From: Bacteroidota bacterium
Lineage (GTDB): Bacteria; Bacteroidota; Ignavibacteria; Kryptoniales; JAKASW01
DNA length: 64,000 nucleotides
NCBI GenBank assembly: GCA_023381615.1
Contig: JAMCQL010000060.1
Span: 1 to 64,000, forward strand
Direction: 5' to 3'
The notes under the pieces were generated by a model, which ran no database searches, was not told the DNA's origin, and worked only from the letters and a program-made list of their open reading frames with translations. The translations under genes were made by a program, and so were the position numbers. The stretch's first letter is position 1; each line of letters opens with the position of its first letter. Shown piece after piece: positions 17,662 through 26,606 of the stretch.

Positions 17662-18414
17662 TTAGATGACTTTTGCTTCTTCGTGAAGGAGTCTGACGAG
17701 TTCAGGAACCGCAGTTTTGTCGGTGCCGAGAATTTTTCCCGCTTGTTTGGCAGGCGGCTTTCGCATCTCAGTTACTTCGACAAGCGAATCTACGGCAGAC
17801 GGCGTAACTTCTTGAATTGGTTTTGATTTTGCAGCCATTATTCCTTTCAACGAAGGATAGCGCGGTTCGTTCAAACCCTTTTGCGCGGTAATGACGCAAG
17901 GAATTGTCATCTCGACGGTTTCTTTACCGCCTTCGATTTCTCTTTCACAGACAACTTTTTTCGCGCCTTCATCGACATCTAATTTTACGACAACGGATGC
18001 AGACGGCAGTCCGAGCATTTCGGCTACCATAGTTCCGATTGCAGAATCATCATAGTCGATCGACTGCTTACCGAAGAAAATCATGTCGGCGCCGGAATCT
18101 TTGAGCGCAGAAGCGATCATTGACGCGACGGAATAAGAATCTCCGACACTATCGGTTTTCACAAGGATTCCTTTGTCGCCGCCCATCGCGAGAGCTTTTC
18201 GGAGCACTTCTTTGTTTGAATCTCTGCCGACTGACACGTAAGTAACTTCGCCGCCGTTTTTGTCTTTTAGTTGCAGAGCGGCTTCAACTGCAAATTCATC
18301 ATAGGGATTAAGGATAAGATTGATCTCGGAGCGATCAATGGTTTTACCGTCTTGACCGACTTTGACTCTTGTTTCTGTGTCCGGGACTTGGTTGACGCAA
18401 ACGAAAAGTTTCAT
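17662..18414 (-). CDS. etfB: Electron transfer flavoprotein beta subunit
   Basis: Partner of EtfA that binds AMP in conventional ETFs. The 250-aa protein starts MKLFVCVNQVPDTETRVKV and includes NPYDEFAVEAALQLKD, VSVGRDSNKEVLRKALAMG, ADMIFFGKQSIDYDDSAIGT, GLPSASVVVKLD and the C-terminal KGLNEPRYPSLKGIMAAKSK segment, all typical of the beta subunit. First gene of the four-gene minus-strand group; a 260-bp upstream gap holds its promoter. Confidence 0.95.
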   Translation of the reverse strand: MKLFVCVNQVPDTETRVKVGQDGKTIDRSEINLILNPYDEFAVEAALQLKDKNGGEVTYVSVGRDSNKEVLRKALAMGGDKGILVKTDSVGDSYSVASMIASALKDSGADMIFFGKQSIDYDDSAIGTMVAEMLGLPSASVVVKLDVDEGAKKVVCEREIEGGKETVEMTIPCVITAQKGLNEPRYPSLKGIMAAKSKPIQEVTPSAVDSLVEVTEMRKPPAKQAGKILGTDKTAVPELVRLLHEEAKVI

Positions 18415-18558
18415 TTGTCACCTCATTCAAGGATTTAGTGATAAAATTTTAAAAATTTAGTGCCACAAGCGAAGAACTTCAAGGGGAAGAGAAAGTAAAT
18501 GACGCGAGTGAGACTGAAATAACAAGGCAACTCGAGAGTATAGGTTCGTGAGCTGAGG

Positions 18559-18590
18559 TGACCGTCACTTCAAAAGTGACGGTCATTTCT
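18559..18590. terminator. Perfect 12-bp hairpin followed by a T-rich stretch
   Basis: TGACCGTCACTT-caa-AAGTGACGGTCA followed by TTTCTT on the plus strand. The fold is that of an intrinsic terminator in the plus direction, yet no plus-strand gene ends nearby: it sits between the 5' end of etfB and the 3' end of the damaged protease locus, both minus-strand. In the minus direction it lacks a T tract. It may insulate the two units or belong to the repeat population. Confidence 0.5.
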
Positions 18591-18675
18591 TGAATCTCAA
18601 ATAGCGGCTATGCGTTTCTTAGTTTACCACAACCCCCGCGAGAGAGCGGCGGCATTTTCCGATCAAGCGGCAAGA

Positions 18676-18930
18676 TCACTTCATCAGGATCATTCTCTTT
18701 ACCTGCACGAAGCTGCCGGCAGACAACTTGTAAATATAAACGCCACTTGAGACATTCCTCGCGTTCCATGTTACCGAATGATAACCGGCATCCATTTCTT
18801 CGTCGGCAAGTCTTGCGACCTCTCTGCCAAGCATGTCATAGACAGCGAGTTTCACATGAGATGGCTTGGATAAGCTGAATCGTATTTGAGTGGAAGGATT
18901 AAATGGGTTGGGATAATTCTGTTCAATTGT
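18676..18930 (-). pseudogene. Detached T9SS type A C-terminal sorting domain
   Basis: Roughly 84 residues from VTIEQNYPNPFNPSTQIRFS to SFVQVKRMILMK, the classic Por/T9SS sorting tail: beta-sandwich with YDMLGREVARL, AGYHSVTWNA and SSGVYIYKLSAG. It would send a protein through the outer membrane by type IX secretion. Upstream, the frame runs into the inverted duplicate at 18929-19073, so the track's extra N-terminal residues (MRASCGGSSK...) are antisense noise. It was almost certainly the C-terminus of the adjacent subtilase before that rearrangement. Confidence 0.8.
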
Positions 18931-19073
18931 GACGCATATCCGCCCGGCAATTACACAGCTCACTTTGGAGGAACCTCCGCAGCTTGCCCGCAAGTGTCCG
19001 GTGCAGCAGCACTGATGCTGACCATAAACCCCAATCTGGCACCCTCACAGGTAAAAACCATAGTACAAAACAC
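18929..19073 (+). repeat. 145-bp inverted duplicate of protease coding sequence
   Basis: By eye, every base from GTGACGCATATCC to GTACAAAACAC is the exact reverse complement of 19385-19529. Translated on the plus strand it gives DAYPPGNYTAHFGGTSAACP..., a piece of the catalytic-serine region of the minus-strand subtilase. It separates the protease body from its T9SS tail. At the left joint the 7-mer GTGACGC is common to both parent sequences, as judged from the second sorting tail at 22775-23036. Confidence 0.9.
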
Positions 19074-20995
19074 CGCTGGTTACATCTGCACGTAGATCAA
19101 GATAGCCGTCAGAACTATGCATTGTGGTAGAATAGGAATTAGTGGTACTCAACGGTCCGATCCATTGTCCACCAGTCGAATTAGCTCTTAGGAACCATGC
19201 ATAGGTGTAGCTGTCTGTGCTCCCTGTTGCCGACACCGTCCATGTCCCCTGCTGATTGATCGCAAGCTCTCTAGGTCCGGAAATTGGAGCCATCAACGGT
19301 CTTGCGATATACACAGCCGTTCCAGCGTTCAATCGGCCGTAACCAAAATCGGTGTCGTAACCGGACGCGCCCATGTCAGCAGCAGTGTTTTGTACTATGG
19401 TTTTTACCTGTGAGGGTGCCAGATTGGGGTTTATGGTCAGCATCAGTGCTGCTGCACCGGACACTTGCGGGCAAGCTGCGGAGGTTCCTCCAAAGTGAGC
19501 TGTGTAATTGCCGGGCGGATATGCGTCACCTCCCGGAGCACCCCATGTGTAATGGGTGTAGTACGTCGGTGCTCCCGTTCCGTAATTACCGTCGTTCCAG
19601 CCCGGTTGTCCGCCAATGTCTGTTGACCAGACGTCTCCCCTGAGCTGAACACTTCCATCTGGTTGTAAATAACCAAGATCACCACTTGGCGTGACTACCG
19701 ATAATTGCGTCCCTGTCCCCCGAGGACTGTAGTATTGAATGTTGTTCGATTTGTCTGTCGCGCCCACTGCTATAACTCCCGGAACCGTGGCTGGAAAAGT
19801 TACGAAGCCATAATTTCCGTTGTTACGATTGGCACTGTTGCTTGCAGCAAAAACGACGACTGAGCCTCTGCCTCCCCTGCCTTGAGTTAGTGCCCGATTG
19901 ATCGCAGCGGCAATGTTATCATACCATATTCCCTGGGGATAGATTCCCCAACTATTGCTCAGAACGTCGGCTCCATGTTGCCAAGCAAAATCAATGGCGT
20001 TAGTAAAGCCATTATTTGTGGTCCCCTGTCCGTAGCTGTTAAATACTCGCAAGAACATTATTCTGCAGTTTGGGGCTACGCCCGATATTCCTGTGCTATT
20101 ATTCTGAGTCGCGCCGACTACACCTGCACATGCCATTCCATGGGCTTCATTCCCACCTGCGCTTGGATCCGAGTCGATATCGTAATAATCGTAACCGGCA
20201 ACAATCCTACTGGAAGGAATATCTTCCTGAGCCATCCCACCTTCATCGATGACTGCAATGGTTATTGACGATGACCCTGTTGTGATGTCCCATGCGGGCG
20301 TCACATTGATGTCTGCGCCATTTACTCCACCAGTCTGACCTGTGTTACGAAGATAATACTGGTTTGAGAAATAGGTGTCGTTCGGGATGCTCAAGAGACG
20401 AACATCAGTTAGGAAATCAGGAAGGGAATACACTACACGAGGATATTCGTGGTACAGATTTGCCATGTCGAGCACCGACAAGTCTGATGAATGTGTGACT
20501 CTCAAAGTATTAGAGATTCGGTGAAGCCGTGCTGGTGTCAACGACCTCGACATGGTGCACTGCATTCAAAGAACCGATTTCAGTCCAGTCAACCAGCGGC
20601 GAAAACTGAACAACAAATCGATCACTTATCTGGACTTTCGTTTGTCCGCCCACGAGAAAGACGGGGTTGACTATGTCAACTTCTGTTTTTGTCTTAAGTC
20701 GGGCAACAAGTTGCTTAATATCTGTTTTTGGCTTCAATTTGTAATTGAAGAAACCCCCGCATGCCGCAGGGCCGAGCGGAGAGGGTTCTTGAAGTGACGA
20801 TTCCGCCGACATCAGGGACTGTATCTCTGAAGAGGTTACGCCGGGCTTGAACTTGAGCGTTATTTCCTGGTCTGATGGAGTTAGGGCAATTTTCTCGCCG
20901 TGTGAGTAGTAGAAGTAATTCTGTGCGTAAACCGCCGATGAAGAAGATATAACAGCCAAGAAAAGAAAAGCCAAAAAAAAGATGCACTTTTTCAT
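19045..20995 (-). pseudogene. Subtilisin-like (S8) secreted protease, frameshifted and 3'-rearranged
   Basis: Two overlapping ORFs make one gene. The N-terminal part (20510-20995) gives a signal peptide (MKKCIFFLAFLFLAVISSSS) and a prodomain. A one-base excess (AA at 20510-20511 on the complement) then shifts the frame; removing one A restores ASPNL-YTLRVTH and joins the second ORF. That part has the S8 triad regions: Asp in IAVIDEGG, His in NEAHGMACAGVV, Ser in HFGGTSAACPQVSGAAAL. An Ig/PKD-like domain follows (GTWTVSATGSTDSYTYAWF). The frame then enters the inverted duplicate and stops (GVLYYGFYL is antisense-derived). An AGGAG site precedes the ATG. Either a decaying gene or a local assembly error. 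Confidence 0.8.
19385..19529 (-). repeat. Parental copy of the 145-bp inverted duplication
   Basis: In-gene copy encoding the segment DAYPPGNYTAHFGGTSAACP through KTIVQNT of the subtilase, including the catalytic serine. Its reverse complement recurs exactly at 18929-19073, with 311 bp between the two arms, so the DNA could form a large cruciform. Confidence 0.9.
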
Positions 20996-21091
20996 GATTT
21001 CTCCTTTTCAATTAATTGTGTAACCGGCCAAATAATATTACTCTAACCGAAAATGAAAATGGCGCCACCTGAAACAGGCGGACCGTCTTGT

Positions 21092-21110
21092 AAAAACCTG
21101 GCCGGGTTTT
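21092..21110 (-). terminator. Weak hairpin after the lipoprotein gene
   Basis: On the minus strand AAAACC-cggcca-GGTTTTT lies about 105 bases downstream of the lipoprotein stop and ends in a short T run. The stem is short, so this is only a candidate terminator. The surrounding 220-bp gap otherwise shows a GGCGCCA...GGGCGCCA pair of unclear meaning and no gene. Confidence 0.3.
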
Positions 21111-21215
21111 CAAGGAGTGTCTGATTGCCCAAGGGCGCCAGTTCTGTATCATGGCGGCGAATGGTTATGTAAAAATGATACTATCATGTTTGGCTACTTG
21201 CTCAGACTTCTCACC

Positions 21216-22301
21216 TCACCTTAGACCTAAGGCAAGAGACTGTATCCTGACGTTACGCGGTTCGAATTTTATCACGTCAACCGCACTGTTAGCAGCAAGA
21301 TCAATTACAAAGATGTCTAAAAAATTGCCGCTAACATACGCTTTTCCACCATCGGCACTAATAACTATTCTGTCAGTCATAGTATTAGCTTGCCCGCTAG
21401 CATTGTTAACATCTATGAAGCCAATGGGGGAATTTGTGCTTGTTTGGAAGATTCTTATCTTTCCGCTTGGCACGGGCTCCAGTAAGAAAGGTTTTCCTGG
21501 ATCTGTCAGATATAAATATTGGCCGTTCATGCCTAATGCGAGCGAGCCGAGAGTGCTTTCATTGTATGCCGGTATCTCTCCAACAATTGAATCACGAGCA
21601 ACGTCGATAACGGGACCATTTGCGAAGTAAATATATTTGCCGTCCTGAGAGATCACCATATTGATGAGCGGAAAGCCAACGGAGTTATAGTACCGAATAA
21701 TCTTCTTGCTCTGGTAGTCATAAGCAAAAAGATGACTTCGGTTTGTCCATGAATAGAAAATCTTTCTCACCGGATCAAAAACCAATGACTCATAGTTGTG
21801 TCCAGTATCCAGAATGTTTAAGGTATCAAAGAATGAGATCGCATCAGTTACCGTGTCAATTGTTCCTACTTGTCGCACAGTATCATAAGGCGTGGATGCG
21901 ATGATGATTGGAGTCCCATTCGGTTCGAGGTAGATATCTGCTGCCTTTGCTAGAATTTGTTTCTTGGATTTTGTAACGGGGTCCACAGAATACACAGCGC
22001 CTGGCCAATTAACAGGTCCTTGCCTTGTGGTAACGTAGAGTTTCTTACCACTCTTCGTAGCCGTTACATCCCATACCGATCCAAACCCATGAAGTGTATC
22101 GACAACACTGTCGTCATCTGTATCGATTACGTAGACTTGATCATATCCGCAATTGCCCGCGTATAGATAGTAGGATTGTGTCGGCTGGATTATTGGCCCA
22201 GTTCCATTGTCCTTGCAGCTTGCCAAAAGGAGACTCAATACCCCGAAGAGGCATGACATTCCCCTAAAGGATTTCGTTGCGTCGAAGAGAGAGGTCTTCA
22301 T
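21216..22301 (-). CDS. Lipoprotein with a YVTN/WD40-like beta-propeller
   Basis: 361 aa. The N-terminus is a lipoprotein signal (MSCLFGVLSLLLASC with lipid-accepting Cys29) followed by a short linker. The rest is a run of propeller blades with the pattern VYVIDTDDDSVVDTL, AVYSVDPVTKSKK, IVISADGGKAYVSGN and IFVIDLAANSAVDVI. Such proteins sit on the periplasmic or outer face of the outer membrane; the ligand is unknown. An AAAGGGG ribosome-binding site precedes ATG 22301. The last residues (SLALGLR) look like a natural end. It is isolated in a damaged neighbourhood but itself intact. Confidence 0.75.
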   Translation of the reverse strand: MKTSLFDATKSFRGMSCLFGVLSLLLASCKDNGTGPIIQPTQSYYLYAGNCGYDQVYVIDTDDDSVVDTLHGFGSVWDVTATKSGKKLYVTTRQGPVNWPGAVYSVDPVTKSKKQILAKAADIYLEPNGTPIIIASTPYDTVRQVGTIDTVTDAISFFDTLNILDTGHNYESLVFDPVRKIFYSWTNRSHLFAYDYQSKKIIRYYNSVGFPLINMVISQDGKYIYFANGPVIDVARDSIVGEIPAYNESTLGSLALGMNGQYLYLTDPGKPFLLEPVPSGKIRIFQTSTNSPIGFIDVNNASGQANTMTDRIVISADGGKAYVSGNFLDIFVIDLAANSAVDVIKFEPRNVRIQSLALGLR

Positions 22302-22774
22302 TTCTTTCCCCTTTCTTTCAATCCTAGCACTTATCGAGAGGCACTGACATCTCCATATGTCTTCAAGCTCAACTCCGTCCCTCGGGTTTACCGTGTTTGA
22401 GGATCAGATTTGCATTATCTGGAAATCAATTCCTGCTGGGAAAAGCGATGTGCATAAGCCGCGGCTCGATGCTTATAGAGTTCCATCGTGGCCGGCAAGA
22501 AGCATTAATACCCATTCATCAGTCTCGCTTGAGAGGCGCAATATTTCTCTGATGAAAGACTAACGTTGGTCATTCTAACCTGCACTAGGCACGCCCGCAT
22601 TCCTGCAAACAGTAAAGACGCTCCCATCTTTCTCCTTGTAGTCCCTCGATTCTAGTCTTCGAGGCGACGAGCTAGTTACAGACACCGTGAGAGCTATTGA
22701 AAAAGCCACCTTATGCCCTTGGCACCTGACGAGAGGAATATAAAACGGGGATGCAGTCTTGTCAAGTCATCGAG
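22302..22774. other. Gene-free stretch between lipoprotein gene and orphan sorting tail
   Basis: About 470 bases with no supported gene. The 68-aa plus-strand ORF at 22357-22563 has no ribosome-binding site, no hydrophobic or domain pattern and unusual residue use, so I leave it out. No strong hairpin or tandem repeat was seen. It may contain the promoter of the lipoprotein gene at its left end. Confidence 0.4.
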
Positions 22775-23036
22775 TCACTTCATCAGGATCATTCTCTTTA
22801 CCTGCACGAAGCTGCCGGCAGACAACTTGTAGATGTACACTCCGCTTGCCATACCGTTCGCGCTCCACGTAACACCATGGTAACCAGCGGGCATTTGTTC
22901 ATCTGCGAGCCTCGCTACTTCTCTGCCGAGCATGTCGTAGATAAGGAGTTTAACATAAGCTGGCCTGAAGAGTTTGAAGCGGATCTCGGTTGTTGGGTTG
23001 AATGGGTTGGGATAATTCTGTTCAATTGTGACGCGG
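22775..23036 (-). pseudogene. Second orphan T9SS type A sorting domain
   Basis: Not in the ORF track. The minus strand reads RVTIEQNYPNPFNPTTEIRF, then LLIYDMLGREVARLADEQMP, AGYHGVTWSANGMASGVYIY and KLSAGSFVQVKRMILMK, then TGA. It is a close paralogue of the tail at 18676-18930, with identical last residues. There is no passenger protein upstream: the frame meets the MITE-like element at 23041-23152 and then the divergent NlpC gene. The cargo gene was lost or cut away, or this tail was duplicated alone. Confidence 0.8.
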
Positions 23037-23040
23037 TAAT

Positions 23041-23152
23041 GTAATGCCTCACTTATGGTTTCTCGCCAAGCCGCAAAGCGAACCGCTCGTCAACATTTCT
23101 TTGCGTTCTTGGCGCCTTTGCGAGAGAAATAACCCCGTCAGTAAGGCATTAC
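23041..23152. mobile_element. MITE-like 112-bp element with 12-bp terminal inverted repeats
   Basis: Bounded by GTAATGCCTCAC on the left and GTAAGGCATTAC on the right (11 of 12 complementary). Between them CGCCAAGCCGCAAAG and CTTTGCGTTCTTGGCG, flanked by TTTCTCG and CGAGAGAAA, fold into a long imperfect hairpin. It encodes nothing and abuts the orphan T9SS tail. I do not see a clear target-site duplication, so mobility is inferred from structure only. The CGCAAAG core recurs at 47511-47573. Confidence 0.6.
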
Positions 23153-23211
23153 TTTGACTTTTCTCCTGATTTATTGCTTAAAAACATATCTTTAGGTATA
23201 TTTTTTATACA

Positions 23212-24270
23212 ATGTCTGAGGACGATGGACATAGTGCTTACGAACTATTCGAGAAGAGACTTAAAAAGTCCCTGAGGGTTGATACTCGCCATTCAGTTCT
23301 AGATTTCAAACCCGTCAAGAACTATCTCTATATTTTTACCGATTCAATTTCAAATGCTGTTCATATTTCGCAGGTTTACGCGAAAGGATCACTGGATTTC
23401 AGGATAAAAGTTGTCCTTCTGCCTGACAAGAGCGTCGGTAAACATGCAAAGGGAATTTGTCATGTCGGCGTTGTGCCTGTCAGAAGGTCGGACAACTCTT
23501 CGAGCGAACAAATCACTCAGGTCTTGTATGGCGAAACTTTCGATACTCTTCAGCTTACCGATAGTTGGGCGAGAATTAAATTGCATGCGGACGGTTACAT
23601 TGGCTGGGTGTCGCTAAATCAGATTACACTTTTTGATAAAAATGTGTTTTTCGAATTTCAATCCCTGCCGAAAGTTTACGTTGTCGAAAAAGTTTTGAAC
23701 CTTTTCGAGAAACCGAACAGAAACTCACCTGCTCTCCGCGAGGCAGTCTACGGGACCGCTCTCAGCGTTGTCGGACGGCGCGGGAATTTCTTGGAGGTTA
23801 AACTTCCCGATGGTTTAATTGCTTATGCTGAAAGATCAGGAGTTAAGAATTCTCCTCCCGTCAAAGACTTCTCGTTGAAAGGATTGTTCAACACAGCACA
23901 AAGTTTTCAGGGAACTTCCTACGTCTGGGGCGGAAGAAGCGCGAAGGGTTTTGATTGCTCCGGATTTGTCCAGACGGTTTTCAGATACAACGGCATCGAA
24001 TTGCCGCGCGATTCGTCTGTTCAGTTTTCGGCGGGCAAGCCTGTCGGAAAGAATTTGAAGAATCTTAAAGCGGGAGATTTATTGTTTTTTTCTTATGATG
24101 GCAAGAAGATTTCTCATGTTGCGCTTTACATGGGGAACAATAAAAAATTCATCCATTCTTCGGGATTTGTCAGAGTCAACAGCTTTGATCCGAAAAGGAG
24201 AGATTTCAACAAAAAACTGTTATCTTCTTTTGTTGGCGCTTGCAGAATAATCGATGAAAGGAAGGTGTAG
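23212..24270 (+). CDS. SH3b / NlpC-P60 cell-wall peptidase
   Basis: 352 aa. Residues about 80-140 and 150-210 look like two bacterial SH3-type wall-binding modules (VGVVPVRRSDNSSSEQITQV and VEKVLNLFEKPNRNSPALRE). The NlpC/P60 domain occupies about 225-350 with the catalytic triad in KGFDCSGFV (Cys249), ISHVALYMG (His302) and FIHSSG (His315). The layout matches gamma-D-glutamyl-L-diamino-acid endopeptidases of the YkfC kind, which cut peptidoglycan stem peptides or recycled muropeptides. No signal peptide is evident, which favours a recycling role or an unusual export route. Confidence 0.85.
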   Translation: MSEDDGHSAYELFEKRLKKSLRVDTRHSVLDFKPVKNYLYIFTDSISNAVHISQVYAKGSLDFRIKVVLLPDKSVGKHAKGICHVGVVPVRRSDNSSSEQITQVLYGETFDTLQLTDSWARIKLHADGYIGWVSLNQITLFDKNVFFEFQSLPKVYVVEKVLNLFEKPNRNSPALREAVYGTALSVVGRRGNFLEVKLPDGLIAYAERSGVKNSPPVKDFSLKGLFNTAQSFQGTSYVWGGRSAKGFDCSGFVQTVFRYNGIELPRDSSVQFSAGKPVGKNLKNLKAGDLLFFSYDGKKISHVALYMGNNKKFIHSSGFVRVNSFDPKRRDFNKKLLSSFVGACRIIDERKV

Positions 24271-24296
24271 TAGTCTTCAGCTATCATGAACATCAG

Positions 24297-24824
24297 ATCG
24301 AAAGAGACGATCACGACAGGACTTACGGAAAGGTATTACTTTTAAATCAAAACTACGAACCGCTGACAATTTGCAGCTGGAAAAAAGCGGTCATCCTTCT
24401 TTATTTGGGGAAAGCCGAGTTAATCGAAAGATATGACGGCAGAGTACTGAGGTCTGTCTCGACTTCTTTACCGATGCCGAGTATCCTGAGGCTCTCGGTT
24501 TTCTATAGAGTCCCACATAAGCGGGTGATTCTCTCCCGGAAAAATATTTTGCGGCGCGATGGCAACCGATGCCAGTATTGCGGACGAGGAGATCTGCCTC
24601 TTACTATCGATCACATAATTCCGAAGACTCGCGGCGGAGAAGAGACGTGGGAAAACCTCACTTGCGCCTGCATGCGCTGCAATAACAAGAAGGGAGACCG
24701 GACTCCTGAAGAAGCGGGAATGAAATTGCTCTCCGTCCCTCGCAGACCGAACCACGTGACTTTCATCAGACATTTCGTCGGAAGAATCGACGAAAAGTGG
24801 AAGCCGTACCTTTTTATGAAGTAG
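24297..24824 (+). CDS. HNH endonuclease family protein (start uncertain)
   Basis: The track starts at TTG 24405, but the frame is open from 24258 and encodes the family's conserved N-terminus from 24333 (VLLLNQNYEPLTICSWKKAV, ILLYLGKAEL). No ATG, GTG or TTG exists between the upstream stop (24255-24257) and 24405, so either ATC 24297 is used, or a one-base error separates the gene from ATG 24286. The HNH core is complete: CQYCGRGDLPLTIDHIIPKT, GGEETWENL and CMRCNNKKGDRTPEEA, with two CxxC pairs for zinc. The role in the cell is unknown. It lies 25 bp before trpS. Confidence 0.8.
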   Translation: MERDDHDRTYGKVLLLNQNYEPLTICSWKKAVILLYLGKAELIERYDGRVLRSVSTSLPMPSILRLSVFYRVPHKRVILSRKNILRRDGNRCQYCGRGDLPLTIDHIIPKTRGGEETWENLTCACMRCNNKKGDRTPEEAGMKLLSVPRRPNHVTFIRHFVGRIDEKWKPYLFMK

Positions 24825-24849
24825 AAATATTTCGTAAATTAGGCGCACA

Positions 24850-25854
24850 ATGCCTAATCCGAAGGATCCTGTGGACAAGAAAATTATTCTGAGTGGGATG
24901 CGCCCAACAGGTAAACTGCACCTCGGTCACTGGACCGGCGCACTTGAGAATTGGGTCGCACTTCAAAATGATGGTGGTTATTCTAATTTCCATCTCATCG
25001 CTGATTATCATGCTCTGACGACGAATCTCGACACGTCTCATATTTATGAATACTCGATAGACATGGTGCTTGATTGGCTTGCGGCAGGAATCGATCCCGA
25101 GCATAGTCCTGTTTTCAGACAGTCTCAAGTAAAAGAGCACACGGAATTGCATCTGATTTTTTCGATGCTGATTACGAAATCGAGGCTCGAAAGAAATCCG
25201 ACGTTGAAGGAGCAAGTGCGCGACCTGGATCTCGGACCAATCAGCTACGGTTATCTCGGTTATCCTGTGCTGCAAGCTGCCGACATACTTTTATACAAAG
25301 GAGAAATTGTTCCTGTCGGAGATGACCAGTTGTCTCACATCGAGATAACCCGTGAGATTGCGCGCGACTTCAATCGCCAGTACGGCAATGTTTTTCCTGA
25401 GCCGGAACCGAAGCTTACAAAGTTCGCCCGCTTGCCGGGACTTGACGGAAAAAAGATGAGCAAGTCGTTGAACAACGCGATTCTTCTTTCCGATTCGCCT
25501 GAAGACGTTAAGAAGAAAATGAAAAAAGCGGTAACCGACCCGCAAAAGATACGCAAAGGCGATCCGGGAAGACCGGATGTTTGTCTGGTCTTCACGTATC
25601 ATAAGAAATTCAATGCCGCGGAAGAGCAGGAAATAAGGCGCGGCTGCGAGAGCGGTCAACTCGGATGTGTAGATTGTAAAATGCGAGCCGCAGAAAGAAT
25701 AAACGAGTTCCTCGATCCGTTCAGGGAGCGCCGCAAGCATTACGAAGGCAAGCCCGAAGAGGTGAAGAAAATTTTGAAGAACGGAGAAGAGCATGCGAGA
25801 ACCGTGGCGCAGCGCACCATGAATGAAGTTCACCAAACGATGAAGATTGGATGA
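24850..25854 (+). CDS. trpS: Tryptophanyl-tRNA synthetase
   Basis: Class I synthetase charging tRNA-Trp. The 334-aa sequence has the HIGH-type motif GKLHLGHWTGAL (residues about 21-32), GYPVLQAADILLYKGEIVPV and GDDQLSHIEITREIA for tryptophan binding, and KMSKS in GLDGKKMSKSLNNAI. Usual length. Its TGA overlaps the scpA start (ATGA), tying translation to chromosome-segregation genes. Confidence 0.96.
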   Translation: MPNPKDPVDKKIILSGMRPTGKLHLGHWTGALENWVALQNDGGYSNFHLIADYHALTTNLDTSHIYEYSIDMVLDWLAAGIDPEHSPVFRQSQVKEHTELHLIFSMLITKSRLERNPTLKEQVRDLDLGPISYGYLGYPVLQAADILLYKGEIVPVGDDQLSHIEITREIARDFNRQYGNVFPEPEPKLTKFARLPGLDGKKMSKSLNNAILLSDSPEDVKKKMKKAVTDPQKIRKGDPGRPDVCLVFTYHKKFNAAEEQEIRRGCESGQLGCVDCKMRAAERINEFLDPFRERRKHYEGKPEEVKKILKNGEEHARTVAQRTMNEVHQTMKIG

Positions 25855-26606
25855 CGTACAGAGTAAAGTTAAACGACTTCGAAGGTCCTCTCGATCTTCT
25901 GCTGTTCTTCATCAAGCGCGATCAGCTTGACATTTATGACATTCCCATAGCCCGCATTACGCAGGAGTTTCTCGATTACGTGCGGTACATCCAGATGCTC
26001 GACCTGGAAATTGCCGGCGACTTCATCGTGATGGCGGCGACGCTGATGCAAATAAAAGTAAGAATGCTTCTGCCGCATGAAGAAGGAATCGAAGACCTGA
26101 TCGAAGAAGATCCAAGAAGGGGACTTGCCGACAGGCTTGCGGAGTATGCGCGGTTCAAAGAGGCTGCACGGAACTTCGGATATCTCGAAGAAGAAGGGAG
26201 CAAACTTTTTTATCGCACTTACTTTAAGCAGGACGAGAGACAGTATGTTTCACCTGAAGATGATCAGCTAAAGAACGTAACCCTGATCGATCTGATTACG
26301 GCATTCAAGCGCGCGATGGACAAATTAGAAGCCACACCTTACCACAATGTCCAAAGATCGAACGTCACCATTGACGAACAAATGGACTTCTTGATAAGTT
26401 CGTTGCAAGAGAAAACGGCGCTGCATTTTTTGGAATTGGCTGCAAAAATTCACGAACGCGTGAGACTTGTCGTAACATTCGTGGCATTGCTCGAGCTCAT
26501 AAAAAGAAACGTGCTGCGAGTTCAAACCAGCGGCGGGTTCAATGATTTTATAATTTCAAAATATGAAGAGGTAGAGGAGGATAATGTCGGAGCAGCACTC
26601 TCCTGA
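25851..26606 (+). CDS. scpA: Segregation and condensation protein A
   Basis: Kleisin subunit of the bacterial SMC condensin. The 251-aa protein begins with the typical RVKLNDFEGPLDLLLFFIKR and LDIYDIPIARITQEFLDYV, has a DFIVMAATLMQIKVRMLLP helix, an acidic middle, and a C-terminal winged helix with VVTFVALLELIKRNVLRVQ. It overlaps trpS by 4 bp and scpB by 23 bp. No smc gene lies in the window. Confidence 0.95.
   Translation: MTYRVKLNDFEGPLDLLLFFIKRDQLDIYDIPIARITQEFLDYVRYIQMLDLEIAGDFIVMAATLMQIKVRMLLPHEEGIEDLIEEDPRRGLADRLAEYARFKEAARNFGYLEEEGSKLFYRTYFKQDERQYVSPEDDQLKNVTLIDLITAFKRAMDKLEATPYHNVQRSNVTIDEQMDFLISSLQEKTALHFLELAAKIHERVRLVVTFVALLELIKRNVLRVQTSGGFNDFIISKYEEVEEDNVGAALS

Noticed and set aside
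18886-19095. 69-aa plus-strand ORF with a subtilase-like sequence (GGTSAACPQVSGAAAL)
   Set aside because: It is the inverted 145-bp copy of the minus-strand protease gene fused to antisense of the T9SS tail, not a second protease.
22357-22563. 68-aa plus-strand ORF
   Set aside because: No ribosome-binding site, no domain, no hydrophobic segment, and atypical residue use; likely chance.
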